Shown here: piece by piece, positions 1-7,242 of the stretch
Position numbering within the stretch: the first letter of the stretch is position 1
How the letters are laid out: each line of letters opens with the position of its first letter
Translations under genes and position numbers: made by a program
From: Clostridia bacterium
Lineage (GTDB): Bacteria > Bacillota_A > Clostridia > Oscillospirales > CAG-272
Direction of reading: 5' to 3'
Length of the DNA: 23,203 bases
Assembly (NCBI GenBank): GCA_017462445.1
Contig: JAFTRB010000135.1
Location: 1 to 23,203, forward strand
The notes under the pieces: model-generated
Told to the model about the DNA's origin: nothing
Database searches by the model: none
Seen by the model: the letters and a program-made list of their open reading frames with translations, nothing else

Positions 1-381
1 CAGAAGGCTCTTGCAAACCTTGTTCCCCTCGTCCTTGGCATTACCATCGCCTTCAATATGACAGCCTCCCAGTTCCTCAACACCAGCACCCGTCTTATTA
101 TGGGCCTTGGCCTTGTAGCCTTCATCGTTGACACTGCGGGCGGCGTACTCTTCGCAAAGTTGTACAACCTCGTTGCCGGTATATTCAAGTGGGAGCCCAT
201 CAATCCAATGATTGGCGCTGCGGGCATCTCCGCCTTCCCGATGTCGGGCAGAATAGTACACAAGATGGCGCTGGAGGAGGACCCCCAGAACTTCCTGCTT
301 ATGCACTCCATCGGCGTAAATGTATCGGGACAGATCGCATCGGTTATTGCCGGCGCGCTTATCCTCGGCTTCTTCGCTTAA
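1..381 (+). CDS. Na+-translocating decarboxylase beta subunit (OadB/GcdB/MmdB family), 3' part
   Basis: The reading frame is open from base 1, so the 5' end lies outside the window and 126 residues of the C-terminus are visible. The product is an integral membrane subunit that couples decarboxylation of a biotin-bound carboxyl group (from oxaloacetate, glutaconyl-CoA or methylmalonyl-CoA) to Na+ export. Family hallmarks are the VDTAGGVLFAK segment, NPMIGAAGISAFPMSGR, the EEDPQNFLLMHSIGVNVSGQ block and a hydrophobic C-terminal helix ending in GALILGFFA. The substrate cannot be told from this subunit alone, so no gene symbol is given. A small OadG-like gene follows 17 bp downstream, as expected for a decarboxylase pump operon, and the pair is closed by the terminator at 646-677. 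Confidence 0.9.
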   Translation, partial: QKALANLVPLVLGITIAFNMTASQFLNTSTRLIMGLGLVAFIVDTAGGVLFAKLYNLVAGIFKWEPINPMIGAAGISAFPMSGRIVHKMALEEDPQNFLLMHSIGVNVSGQIASVIAGALILGFFA

Positions 382-398
382 AGAAAGGATGGTAAAAC

Positions 399-602
399 AT
401 GAACAACTTCACCTTTGACCCTATTCAGTTTATCTACAACCTTAAGTGGATGGGAATCGGCATGCTCGGCGTATTTATGATTGTCAGCATTATCATTGTT
501 GCCACCTATCTTATAAACCATATCTGCAACCGTCTGGCAGAGAACAAGGCTATCGCCGAGGCAGAGGCAAAATCCAACGATTCATCAAACGATGAATTAT
601 AA
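399..602 (+). CDS. Small OadG-like membrane subunit of the decarboxylase pump
   Basis: This 67-residue protein starts at an ATG preceded by AAGGATGG. It has one clear membrane helix at about residues 17-41 (GIGMLGVFMIVSIIIVATYL) and a short, charged, Ala/Glu/Asn/Ser-rich tail. OadG gamma subunits have this architecture: a single N-terminal helix that anchors the pump complex, followed by a polar tail that in longer forms binds Zn2+ or the carboxyltransferase. The tail here is short and I see no His cluster, so it resembles the short OadG-related subunits. The assignment rests mainly on its position 17 bp after the beta-subunit gene plus this architecture, because the sequence itself carries little family signal. 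Confidence 0.65.
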   Translation: MNNFTFDPIQFIYNLKWMGIGMLGVFMIVSIIIVATYLINHICNRLAENKAIAEAEAKSNDSSNDEL

Positions 603-637
603 TTCAAAACAAATCTCCATCAAACGATAATTTATAA
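583..637. repeat. Imperfect direct repeat across the stop codon of the OadG-like gene
   Basis: CATCAAACGATGAATTATAA (583-602, ending exactly at the stop codon) recurs as CATCAAACGATAATTTATAA (618-637), with 18 of 20 bases identical and start points 35 bp apart. The second copy is non-coding. It looks like a local tandem duplication of the gene end. Confidence 0.7.
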
Positions 638-645
638 CCAAAGCA

Positions 646-677
646 AAAACCCCAAGAGGATAGCCTCTTGGGGTTTT
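646..677. terminator. Bidirectional Rho-independent terminator
   Basis: A perfect inverted repeat has arms AAAACCCCAAGAGG and CCTCTTGGGGTTTT around a 4-base loop (ATAG). It carries A and T runs on both flanks, so it can stop transcription from both strands. It lies between the convergent OadG-like gene (+) and SIR2-like gene (-). Confidence 0.93.
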
Positions 678-737
678 GTTATCTTTTGTTTACAAAATAA
701 AGTTATTCTATGAGTTTTCTCAACACGGGGGTAGCTC

Positions 738-1685
738 TCACCTAGCAAGCCTTTTCCTTAAATCGGCTATCACGGCATAATAAAAATCACGAAAATCACC
801 GCCTGATATCCGCTTGCTCCCGCTACTTTCGTCCCCCGAGAGGCTGAAGCCCAGGTCAAGAATCTCGACCAACGGCTCGCCTGTCGACCTTGAGCGCAGC
901 TGGGACAGAAGGTCCCTTTTCTCGTTATAGCCGCTTGGCATCGGGTCATAGAAATAGAGCCTTCCCTCATTTCCCTTCGCTCTCGCCTTTTGGTTTAAGA
1001 GCCACCACATATCAAGCTCGGAAAGTCCAAATCCAAAGCCGACACAGTATATATCACCGAAGAGGAACGCCTCGACCCAGTTCTCCGCCTCCTCGCTTTG
1101 TCGCTTCCCGGACAGTCGGTCGACCTCCTCCTTGATCCTGAAGAGCATATTCCCGTAGTAGTAGTGACCGATAACAGTGCTTCCCGGGCGGAGAAGCTCG
1201 CCGTGGATATGCCAAACCTTGTTGGATACGCCGTCAATGGCGATTTCGTTATAGGTTCTTATAAGCCGCTTATGCTTTCCCGCCCCTCTCTTGTTTCCTC
1301 GGGTTATCGAGCGGAGCCTGCCCATCGTGATTGGCGCAGGATGAGTCAGAACGCTTTCAAGCTCATAGGTGTAGTTTGTCGTTATGATATGGTCAAAGCC
1401 AACCGTCAGGAATGCGCGGAGCATCTCATAAAGCTCCTGCCCCAAAAGCGGCTTCTCCATAAGCTCGCGGCATTTCTTCTCCATTGCCGCATCCACATCA
1501 TCTCCGGTTATTATAATGGCCTTAAGAGGCTCGGGGCATTTTATTTTCTTGACAAAATCCACCCCCTCGGGCAGATCCTCTCTCCGTCTCATGCTGGCGA
1601 GAAACTCATCCCAGGACTCGCCGCCAAAGGCGCGGAGCGGGCCATTGCCAAACAAAAGCACCGCGGGTCTTTTACCTTCGGTCAT
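738..1685 (-). CDS. SIR2-like (SIR2_2-type) protein, candidate NAD+ hydrolase
   Basis: This 315-residue soluble protein has the layout of divergent bacterial SIR2-like domains. It has a glycine-rich nucleotide-binding start (LLFGNGPLRAFGGESWDEF, residues 10-28), ITTNYTYELE with Asn104 in the position of the conserved TTNYD motif, VWHIHGE with His159/His161 where the catalytic HxHG lies, and VGFGFGLSELDMWW (215-228), like the late 'GxSxxDxxL' motif. Asp of TTNYD is replaced by Thr105. Many SIR2-like proteins of this type are NAD+-depleting effectors in anti-phage systems (ThsA, DSR, SIR2-pAgo), but they usually carry a sensor domain or partner. This one shows no transmembrane segment and no large extra domain. 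ATG at 1685 is preceded by GGAGG (1690-1694). It starts 15 bp after the PHP gene, so the two are probably co-transcribed. The SIR2 fold is fairly secure; a defence role is only a guess. Confidence 0.75.
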   Translation of the reverse strand: MTEGKRPAVLLFGNGPLRAFGGESWDEFLASMRRREDLPEGVDFVKKIKCPEPLKAIIITGDDVDAAMEKKCRELMEKPLLGQELYEMLRAFLTVGFDHIITTNYTYELESVLTHPAPITMGRLRSITRGNKRGAGKHKRLIRTYNEIAIDGVSNKVWHIHGELLRPGSTVIGHYYYGNMLFRIKEEVDRLSGKRQSEEAENWVEAFLFGDIYCVGFGFGLSELDMWWLLNQKARAKGNEGRLYFYDPMPSGYNEKRDLLSQLRSRSTGEPLVEILDLGFSLSGDESSGSKRISGGDFRDFYYAVIADLRKRLAR

Positions 1686-1700
1686 ATTTCCTCCGTTGCG

Positions 1701-2549
1701 CTACATGAGCGCCTTAAGTATTGTTACCTCATCCATAGAGGGAGTGTATCCGTCTGCTCCAAGCGAGCCAAGCTCGACCGTCTTGTTTTTACCATGGTAG
1801 TCGCTACCGGCGCTGACAAGAAGCGAATGGCGCTCAGCAAGAGCGGCAAGATCAAGAGCCTCCTGCCCGGTATATCTGGAGTAAAAGCACTCGACTCCGC
1901 GAAGGCCGACCGCCTTCATTATTTCTATACGCCGCCCGACCTCGCTATAATCGATTCGTTTTTCCCTCTCTCCGCCAAGAGGATGTGCCCAAACGGGTAT
2001 TCCGCCCGACTCCAGAATGGCAGAGATGGCGAGGCTGATATCGATACGGTCATCGGGCAAGGAATAGCCCGAGAGGTATTTATCTATGGCTTCGGTGTTA
2101 TTCTCGGCAAGCCCTCTTTCCACAATCAAATTCGCCAGATGAAGCTTGCCGACCGAGTCATATTCGTCGAGCTTGGCAAGCTCGGCTGCGGTGAATACGA
2201 TTCCAAAATTTTCGGCAAGATATTCCAGCCGCTTTTCCTTTTTCTCAAGCCGCCTTGCCCTGCCGCTCTCTATGGCATAGACAAGCGAAGGATGCGTGAA
2301 ATCGACGCCATAGCCAAGGATGTGACAGCGAAACCTCTTAGGTCCGGGGTATGCGCAGGAAAATTCCACTCCGTTTATCAGGCGAATTCCGCCCCTGACG
2401 CAGGCCCTCGCCGCTTCAAGCCCCTGAGTGGTATCGTGGTCGGTTATTGAAATCACAGCCTCGCCCCATTCGCAAGCCCTTTCAATCAGCTCCTCGGGCG
2501 TATCCGTTCCATCAGATGCGGTGGTGTGAAGATGAAGGTCTACAAGCAT
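1701..2549 (-). CDS. PHP-domain phosphoesterase (YciV/TrpH, RNase AM-like)
   Basis: This 282-residue PHP protein has its metal-binding motifs in order: DLHLH (H6, H8), SDG (D13), ITDHD (D37, H38), GVEFS (E62), CHILGY (H76), AHP (H189) and AGSDYHG (D250, H252). The family hydrolyses 3',5'-bisphosphate nucleotides such as pAp. E. coli YciV also degrades RNA 5'-3' and matures rRNA 5' ends. Length and motif spacing fit the YciV group rather than histidinol phosphatase or the DNA polymerase PHP domain. The start codon overlaps the stop of the upstream MFS gene as TGATG, so translation is probably coupled. The SIR2-like gene follows after 15 bp. The stop codon is TAG. Confidence 0.9.
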   Translation of the reverse strand: MLVDLHLHTTASDGTDTPEELIERACEWGEAVISITDHDTTQGLEAARACVRGGIRLINGVEFSCAYPGPKRFRCHILGYGVDFTHPSLVYAIESGRARRLEKKEKRLEYLAENFGIVFTAAELAKLDEYDSVGKLHLANLIVERGLAENNTEAIDKYLSGYSLPDDRIDISLAISAILESGGIPVWAHPLGGEREKRIDYSEVGRRIEIMKAVGLRGVECFYSRYTGQEALDLAALAERHSLLVSAGSDYHGKNKTVELGSLGADGYTPSMDEVTILKALM

Positions 2550-3880
2550 CAGGCTGCCCTCTTCCTGATGCTTGCTCTGAGCCAGGGAACAAGAGCCAGA
2601 AGCAGAAGCGTTACAATTCCCGCAACAAGGAAGATTTCGGGAGCGGGAACATATTCGGTGGTCATTGCTGTCTCACCGGGATTTTCAATAAGCTCGCCCA
2701 TCGACCTGTTAATTCCGTTGCCTATCATCGGGCCTACGATCATCGGAATAAGCACACTGAAAATCATACGCACGCCCTGGAGCTTGCCGGTATCTGCCAC
2801 GGGCGTGTAGTCGCGTACTATCGAGCCCGTGAGCGCTGTAACAAAGATGTATCCTGTTATCATAACACAGCCGAAGACACCGAAGAGGGCAAGGTTAGCG
2901 ATATGCCCCATTCCCTTGGCAAAGTACATTGCAATAAGCCCGACGCCCATCACCGAGGCGGCAATGTAGAGCAGCCCAGTTTTGTCGAGCCTGTCAGAGA
3001 GCCTGCCCAGGAAAACATTAACCACAGCGCCAACAGCAATAGCGCCGCCAAAAACAACGCTGTATTCTATCACAGAGAAGCCCAGCGAGCTTTCCATATA
3101 AATAATCAGGTATGGCATAAAGATCTGCGCGCCGATACTGTATACCATAACGCATAGAAGGGTTATATAAAGTGAGGGGTTTTCCCTTACGACCGAGGGG
3201 CGGAAGCCGTAGAAAATATCTCGGAAGCCTCCGTTTGGTGTCAGCCTTTCGCTATCACGTATGATGAAAATGCCGACCACGCCGCATATTGATATCACAA
3301 TACCCAGCACCAAAAATACCATGCTGTATCCAAAGGAGGAAACCAGAATTCCAAAGCCTCCGGCAACAATAAGCATAGCGACGAGAGGAAGAATTGCCAC
3401 AACCCCCTCAACCATTCCGCGGAAGGATGGACGAGTGTTGTCAGTTACCCAGGCATTGAAGGCTGCATCATTGGCGGTAGAGCCAAAGAGCGTCATCACG
3501 CAATCGCCCACGATCACCGCAACCAGAGCAATCGACACCGCCTGCGCCCCATTGGTTGCAAAAAGCGCCGTAACAAGCTCGGGTGAAATGAAGCCGAAAA
3601 GGGCAACCGTGACACCCCAGATAGCATAGCCTATGCTGATAAAGCGCCTCCTGTGACCAAGCTTGTCCGACAGAGTTCCCGCAATAAGAGTTGCGACAGT
3701 TGCCATAACTCCGCTGAGCTGGACCATCAGGGTGATCGCCTCCAGATCCTTTGCTATCGTGTTGTATACAAACACATTGAAATACATATTCTCAACGCTC
3801 CAGGCAATCTGTCCGACAAGCCCGAAAAGCACCAGGACAAGCCAGCTGCGCCGAGAGAAGCGCTCGTTATTCTGATTCAT
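2549..3880 (-). CDS. MFS transporter (12 transmembrane helices)
   Basis: This 443-residue polytopic protein has the two-lobed hydrophobic pattern of the major facilitator superfamily. The cytoplasmic loop 2-3 signature is GTLSDKLGHRRR (residues 68-79), and its counterpart between helices 8 and 9 is GRLSDRLDKTG. The first helix (WLVLVLFGLVGQIAWSVEN) and the polar pair NMYFN resemble Firmicutes permeases annotated as sugar or cation symporters, but the substrate cannot be inferred. ATG at 3880 has GGAG upstream (written as ctcc near 3892-3895). The gene lies 78 bp after DUF1292 with no convincing terminator between them, and ends as TGATG on the PHP gene, so it may head or sit inside a DUF1292-MFS-PHP-SIR2 transcription unit. 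Confidence 0.88.
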   Translation of the reverse strand: MNQNNERFSRRSWLVLVLFGLVGQIAWSVENMYFNVFVYNTIAKDLEAITLMVQLSGVMATVATLIAGTLSDKLGHRRRFISIGYAIWGVTVALFGFISPELVTALFATNGAQAVSIALVAVIVGDCVMTLFGSTANDAAFNAWVTDNTRPSFRGMVEGVVAILPLVAMLIVAGGFGILVSSFGYSMVFLVLGIVISICGVVGIFIIRDSERLTPNGGFRDIFYGFRPSVVRENPSLYITLLCVMVYSIGAQIFMPYLIIYMESSLGFSVIEYSVVFGGAIAVGAVVNVFLGRLSDRLDKTGLLYIAASVMGVGLIAMYFAKGMGHIANLALFGVFGCVMITGYIFVTALTGSIVRDYTPVADTGKLQGVRMIFSVLIPMIVGPMIGNGINRSMGELIENPGETAMTTEYVPAPEIFLVAGIVTLLLLALVPWLRASIRKRAA

Positions 3881-3958
3881 TTTTCAAATACTCCTTTATG
3901 TTTTCAGAGTCGGCAGCCGCCAAGAAAAAAGCGCGGCCCACAAAATGAGAAAAGGGCA

Positions 3959-4270
3959 TCAAATGACACCCTCTTCCTCCAAAAGCTGCTCATACTCGCT
4001 GAACACGCGGTCGATAAGCGCGTCGTCATCCACAACGGTCAGCACATCCTCGTCATCCACCTCGTCGATAAGAAAGACGATACCCTCGTCCGGGCTGATA
4101 CCGTCAAGCTCCTCGACGGGAGAAAGAAGCACATATACCTTCTCGTCAAGAGGAATAACCGCTACCTGCTCAAACTCGATTTCATTATCCTCGTCATCAT
4201 AGAGAAAAATGTTGTCGATATTGTCCTCGTCAAGTATCTTCTCAATGGTGCTAAGTTCGTTATTGCTCAT
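3959..4270 (-). CDS. DUF1292 (YrzB-like) acidic protein
   Basis: This 103-residue, very acidic protein contains the DUF1292 pattern: IFLYDDEDNEIEFEQVAVIPLDEKVYVLLSPVE, then DEGIVFLIDE and a run of Asp/Glu. The family is widespread in Firmicutes, often beside ruvX (yrrK), but its function is unknown. Here it stands away from that context. ATG at 4270 is preceded by GAGGTGG (4275-4281), and a consensus promoter lies at 4303-4331. The strong promoter and SD suggest high expression. Confidence 0.88.
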   Translation of the reverse strand: MSNNELSTIEKILDEDNIDNIFLYDDEDNEIEFEQVAVIPLDEKVYVLLSPVEELDGISPDEGIVFLIDEVDDEDVLTVVDDDALIDRVFSEYEQLLEEEGVI

Positions 4271-4302
4271 TGTCCCACCTCAAATTTTAATTATTTATAA
4301 TT

Positions 4303-4331
4303 ATTATATCCCTTTCCACATTTTTTGTCAA
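4303..4331 (-). promoter_or_regulatory. Consensus sigma-A promoter of the DUF1292 gene
   Basis: On the minus strand TTGACA (4331-4326) and TATAAT (4308-4303) are separated by exactly 17 bp. Both boxes are perfect consensus. The ATG is at 4270, about 30 bases after the expected start of transcription. Confidence 0.9.
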
Positions 4332-4393
4332 CTATACCGACAAGATTTTTCTAACTTTTTCTTGGTATTTTTCACCGTAAGAGGGCATCAGCC

Positions 4394-4422
4394 TTGACAA
4401 AAGAGCCCCGAGGAATTATAAT
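4394..4422 (+). promoter_or_regulatory. Consensus sigma-A promoter of the TIM-barrel gene
   Basis: TTGACA (4394-4399) and TATAAT (4417-4422) are both perfect, with 17 bp between them. Transcription would run into the gene at 4491 with a leader of about 60 bases. It is divergent from the DUF1292 promoter, with about 62 bp between the two -35 boxes. Confidence 0.9.
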
Positions 4423-4490
4423 TAAAGCAAAACACCCCAAACGAACAAAATCTGCATAATCATACTTGAAATACCAAAAAGGAGAGAAAA

Positions 4491-5222
4491 ATGAAAAGCG
4501 AATACGGCTTACAGCTCTACAGCGTACGCGACTACGCAGAAAAAAGCTACAGAGATATGGTACTCAGCGTTGCATATCTTGGATACAGGACTATCGAAAC
4601 CGCCGGCTTCTTCGGGCTTTCTGCCGAGGAGGTCAGGGCAATTATCGACGAGGCAGGTGTCAAATTAATCGGCACCCATTCCTCTCTTAACGATCTGACG
4701 GAGGACAAAATCGGAGAAACTATAAAATACCATAATGCAATAGGCAACAAGAGGTATATAGTTCCCGGCTTTGACCATTCAAGCAGGGAGAAGCTCGACG
4801 CGGCAATCGCCGTTTTCAACTACGCATATCCTATTCTGGGGGAGGCGGGCATTTCGCTTCTCTTCCATAACCACTCCTCCGAATTTCTCACAACATATGA
4901 CGGAAAAACCGTAATGGAAATTCTGATGGAAAGCACCCCAATCGACTTCGAGATCGACACCTACTGGTCCTGGAATGCGGGCGTCGACAATATGACCTAT
5001 CTGAGAGAGAACGCCTCACGCATACCGATGATTCATCTTAAGGACGGAGCATTGGGCGGCGAGGGCTTTGCGCTTGGCGAGGGAGATGTGCCTCTTACCG
5101 ACATAATAGCTTTGGCAAGAGAATTGAATATGGACATCGTAGTAGAGAGCGAGACACTGAAGCCCACGGGAATAGAGGAGGTCGCTCGCTGCGCCGACTA
5201 CCTGAAGAGCCTGGAGAAATAA
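4491..5222 (+). CDS. Sugar phosphate isomerase/epimerase (xylose isomerase-like TIM barrel)
   Basis: This 243-residue protein fits the AP_endonuc_2/IolE-like TIM-barrel family. The start YGLQLYSVRDYAE matches the typical first strand. Likely metal and substrate residues in order are H63 (GTHSSL), H126/H128 and E131 (FHNHSSEF), D156 (FEIDTYW), H182 (IHLKDG) and E219 (VVESE). Members interconvert sugars, inositol intermediates or hydroxypyruvate-like compounds, and the substrate here is unknown. ATG is preceded by AAGGAG (4479-4484). It appears monocistronic, with its own consensus promoter and the terminator at 5248-5277. Confidence 0.88.
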   Translation: MKSEYGLQLYSVRDYAEKSYRDMVLSVAYLGYRTIETAGFFGLSAEEVRAIIDEAGVKLIGTHSSLNDLTEDKIGETIKYHNAIGNKRYIVPGFDHSSREKLDAAIAVFNYAYPILGEAGISLLFHNHSSEFLTTYDGKTVMEILMESTPIDFEIDTYWSWNAGVDNMTYLRENASRIPMIHLKDGALGGEGFALGEGDVPLTDIIALARELNMDIVVESETLKPTGIEEVARCADYLKSLEK

Positions 5223-5247
5223 AGAAAATAATTGTTTACAAAAATGC

Positions 5248-5277
5248 ACGCCCCACGGATAATGCCGCGGGGCGTGT
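5248..5277. terminator. Bidirectional Rho-independent terminator
   Basis: The arms CACGCCCC-A-CGG (5248-5259) and CCG-C-GGGGCGTG (5266-5277) form a stem with one A-C mismatch and a 6-base loop. It separates the convergent TIM-barrel gene (+) and pepF (-). The minus-strand flank has the better T run (catttttg). Confidence 0.85.
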
Positions 5278-5294
5278 TAAATTATCAGGAGCTT

Positions 5295-7097
5295 TTACTT
5301 AATGCTGCGCTCGTATATTTCTGTAAACTTAGCCACGCAGGAGGCGAACTCGGAGATTGCGCTCTCGATTACCTCGGGGCTTGTCATATCAATTCCCGCA
5401 ACGAGAAGGCTCTCAAGCGGCGAGCGAGAGTCGCCGCACTTGAGGAATTCGATATACTGCTTGACATACTCCTCCCCCTCGCTTTCAATTCTGCGTACTA
5501 TCGCAGTCGCGGCAGAGATACAAGTGGAATACTTGTATACATAGAAGGATGTGAAGAAGTGAGGAATGCGCATCCACTCATAGGCAATCTGCTTGTCGCA
5601 TACCACATCCTTGCCAAAATACTTCTTCACAAGCTTGTAATAATGCTTGCTGATAAGCTCGGCAGTAAGAGGCTCGCCCTTTTCGCAAAGCGCGTGCATA
5701 TCTCTTTCAAACTCGGCGAACATCGTCTGTCTGTAAAGAGTTCCCTTGTAGGTTTCCATCAGCTCATTGAGAATATACAGCTTCTCCGTATCGCTCTCGC
5801 ATTCCTCAAGCTTCCTGTGCGCCATAAGCAGCTCGTTTACCGTCGAGGCAACCTCGGCTACGAATATGCGGTAGGAGGAATTGTGCGGCTCGTTGTATTT
5901 TGTCGAGAAGTAGGTGTGCATTGAGTGGCCCGCCTCGTGAGCGAGGGTGGACACATCGTCAAAGCTCTCTGTATAATTAAGAAGAATATAAGGCTCCGTG
6001 CCGGGACAACCGGAGGAGAAGGCTCCGCCCCTCTTGCCCTTGGTTGGATATACATCGACCCAGCCCTTCTCGCATAGACCTGCCTCCAGCGCGGAATAAT
6101 ACTCATCTCCAAATACGCGGGCGGTCTTAAGCACCTCGTCAACCGCCTCCTCATAATCATACTTGCGATCCATCTCACCGATAAGAGGAGCATAGACATC
6201 GTACATATGGAATTTATCGACACCAAGCACGCGGCGCTTAAGCTCATAGTAGGCATAGAGCGGCTCAAGCCCACGGCTCACAGCACTGATAAGATTGTTG
6301 TAGATCTCGGGTGTTACCTCATCCTGGAAGGTAGACGCGGTAATCGAATCCTTGAAGCCGCGAACACGGGCCAGGGTCGTCGCTTCCTTCACATGCGCAT
6401 TGTAAAGCGAGGCAAAGGTGTTACCGAACTGCGCATAGGTCTTGTAGAGCGTGCGGAATGCAGCCTGTCTGACCCTTCTATCACCATTCATCAGGAAGGG
6501 TACATAATTTGTGTCGGTAAGCTCGACAAGTCTTCCCTCCGCATCCCTGATCTTGCCAAAGCTTAAGTCCGCATTGGCGAAGAGCGAGCGGACCTGTCCT
6601 GCGTTCCCCTGAGCATCCTCCATCTTAGAGAGCAGCTGCTCGCATTCATCGGAAAGCGTGTAGGGCTTCTCGCGAAGAGTTTTTTCGATACGGCGCCGAT
6701 AGCTCTCAAGCCTCGGCTCCTCGGCAAACCATGCCTGTACCTGCTCGGGCTCAAGTCTGAGAATATACGGGTTGATGAACCAGGAGGCTGTTCCTGCCTT
6801 AATTGCCAGATTGCGGACCTTTCCGTTCAGCGCCTGGCTTGCATTGTCCGAGGTATCAACCGAGAAGCCCAGGGAGGCATACTGCCAGAGTCGGTTGATA
6901 TACCACTCGATCTCGCTCTCGGCGGCAAGGGTTTCATAGAGACTGGCGGCGCTATTGAGCATCGTCCTCTCATAGGAGGCAAATTTCTTAATCAGCCCCT
7001 CGGTCTTCTTATAGTCAGCGTAAAAGTCATCAAGAGTCGGATATATAACCGACAGGTCCCACTTGTACTTCTGTTCAATGTCTTTTCTTTCTCTCAT
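5295..7097 (-). CDS. pepF: Oligoendopeptidase F (M3 metallopeptidase)
   Basis: This 600-residue cytosolic zinc oligopeptidase cleaves short peptides of roughly 7-17 residues. Length is typical for PepF. The zinc motif is HEAGH (H387, E388, H391) in TLAHEAGHSMHTYF, and the third ligand is probably E415 in FVAEVAST. Upstream are the PepF N-terminal domain (about 115-185) and the substrate-loop sequence GAFSSGCPGTEPYILLNYT (358-376). There is no signal peptide. The ribosome binding site is weak (AAGAAAG-like), unlike its neighbours. A promoter is visible at 7143-7171 and the shared terminator lies at 5248-5277, so it is probably monocistronic. Confidence 0.95.
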   Translation of the reverse strand: MRERKDIEQKYKWDLSVIYPTLDDFYADYKKTEGLIKKFASYERTMLNSAASLYETLAAESEIEWYINRLWQYASLGFSVDTSDNASQALNGKVRNLAIKAGTASWFINPYILRLEPEQVQAWFAEEPRLESYRRRIEKTLREKPYTLSDECEQLLSKMEDAQGNAGQVRSLFANADLSFGKIRDAEGRLVELTDTNYVPFLMNGDRRVRQAAFRTLYKTYAQFGNTFASLYNAHVKEATTLARVRGFKDSITASTFQDEVTPEIYNNLISAVSRGLEPLYAYYELKRRVLGVDKFHMYDVYAPLIGEMDRKYDYEEAVDEVLKTARVFGDEYYSALEAGLCEKGWVDVYPTKGKRGGAFSSGCPGTEPYILLNYTESFDDVSTLAHEAGHSMHTYFSTKYNEPHNSSYRIFVAEVASTVNELLMAHRKLEECESDTEKLYILNELMETYKGTLYRQTMFAEFERDMHALCEKGEPLTAELISKHYYKLVKKYFGKDVVCDKQIAYEWMRIPHFFTSFYVYKYSTCISAATAIVRRIESEGEEYVKQYIEFLKCGDSRSPLESLLVAGIDMTSPEVIESAISEFASCVAKFTEIYERSIK

Positions 7098-7142
7098 AGC
7101 AAAATCACTTTCTTTCTGTATAGATTGTTTTCACTGCTCTAT

Positions 7143-7171
7143 ATTTTAGCATAGATAGTCAGATTTTTCAA
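7143..7171 (-). promoter_or_regulatory. Sigma-A-type promoter of pepF
   Basis: On the minus strand TTGAAA (7171-7166) and TAAAAT (7148-7143) are separated by 17 bp. They sit 46 bp upstream of the pepF start codon. Confidence 0.7.
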
Positions 7172-7186
7172 TACAGATTATATTTT

Positions 7187-7215
7187 TTTACAATTTTGAA
7201 AACGCTCGGTATAAT
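7187..7215 (+). promoter_or_regulatory. Plus-strand promoter-like sequence pointing into the ADP-ribosylglycohydrolase gene (antisense)
   Basis: TTTACA (7187-7192), 17 bp, then TATAAT (7210-7215) form a good sigma-A match. No plus-strand gene lies downstream until 8279. A transcript starting near 7222 would be antisense to the 3' part of the gene at 7243-8082. It is nearly back-to-back with the pepF promoter. Confidence 0.5.
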
Positions 7216-7242
7216 GTAAGCAATTGTTTTCATTATTCAAGG

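Noticed and set aside
1098..2450. Open frame of 450 codons on the plus strand
   Set aside because: It is the antisense shadow of the SIR2-like and PHP genes, both of which have clear motifs and SD sequences; the plus-strand translation resembles no protein family.
3881..3958. Terminator between DUF1292 and the MFS gene
   Set aside because: A TTTTTT run is present on the minus strand, but the only pairing before it (GCCC/GGGC with a long loop) is too weak to call.
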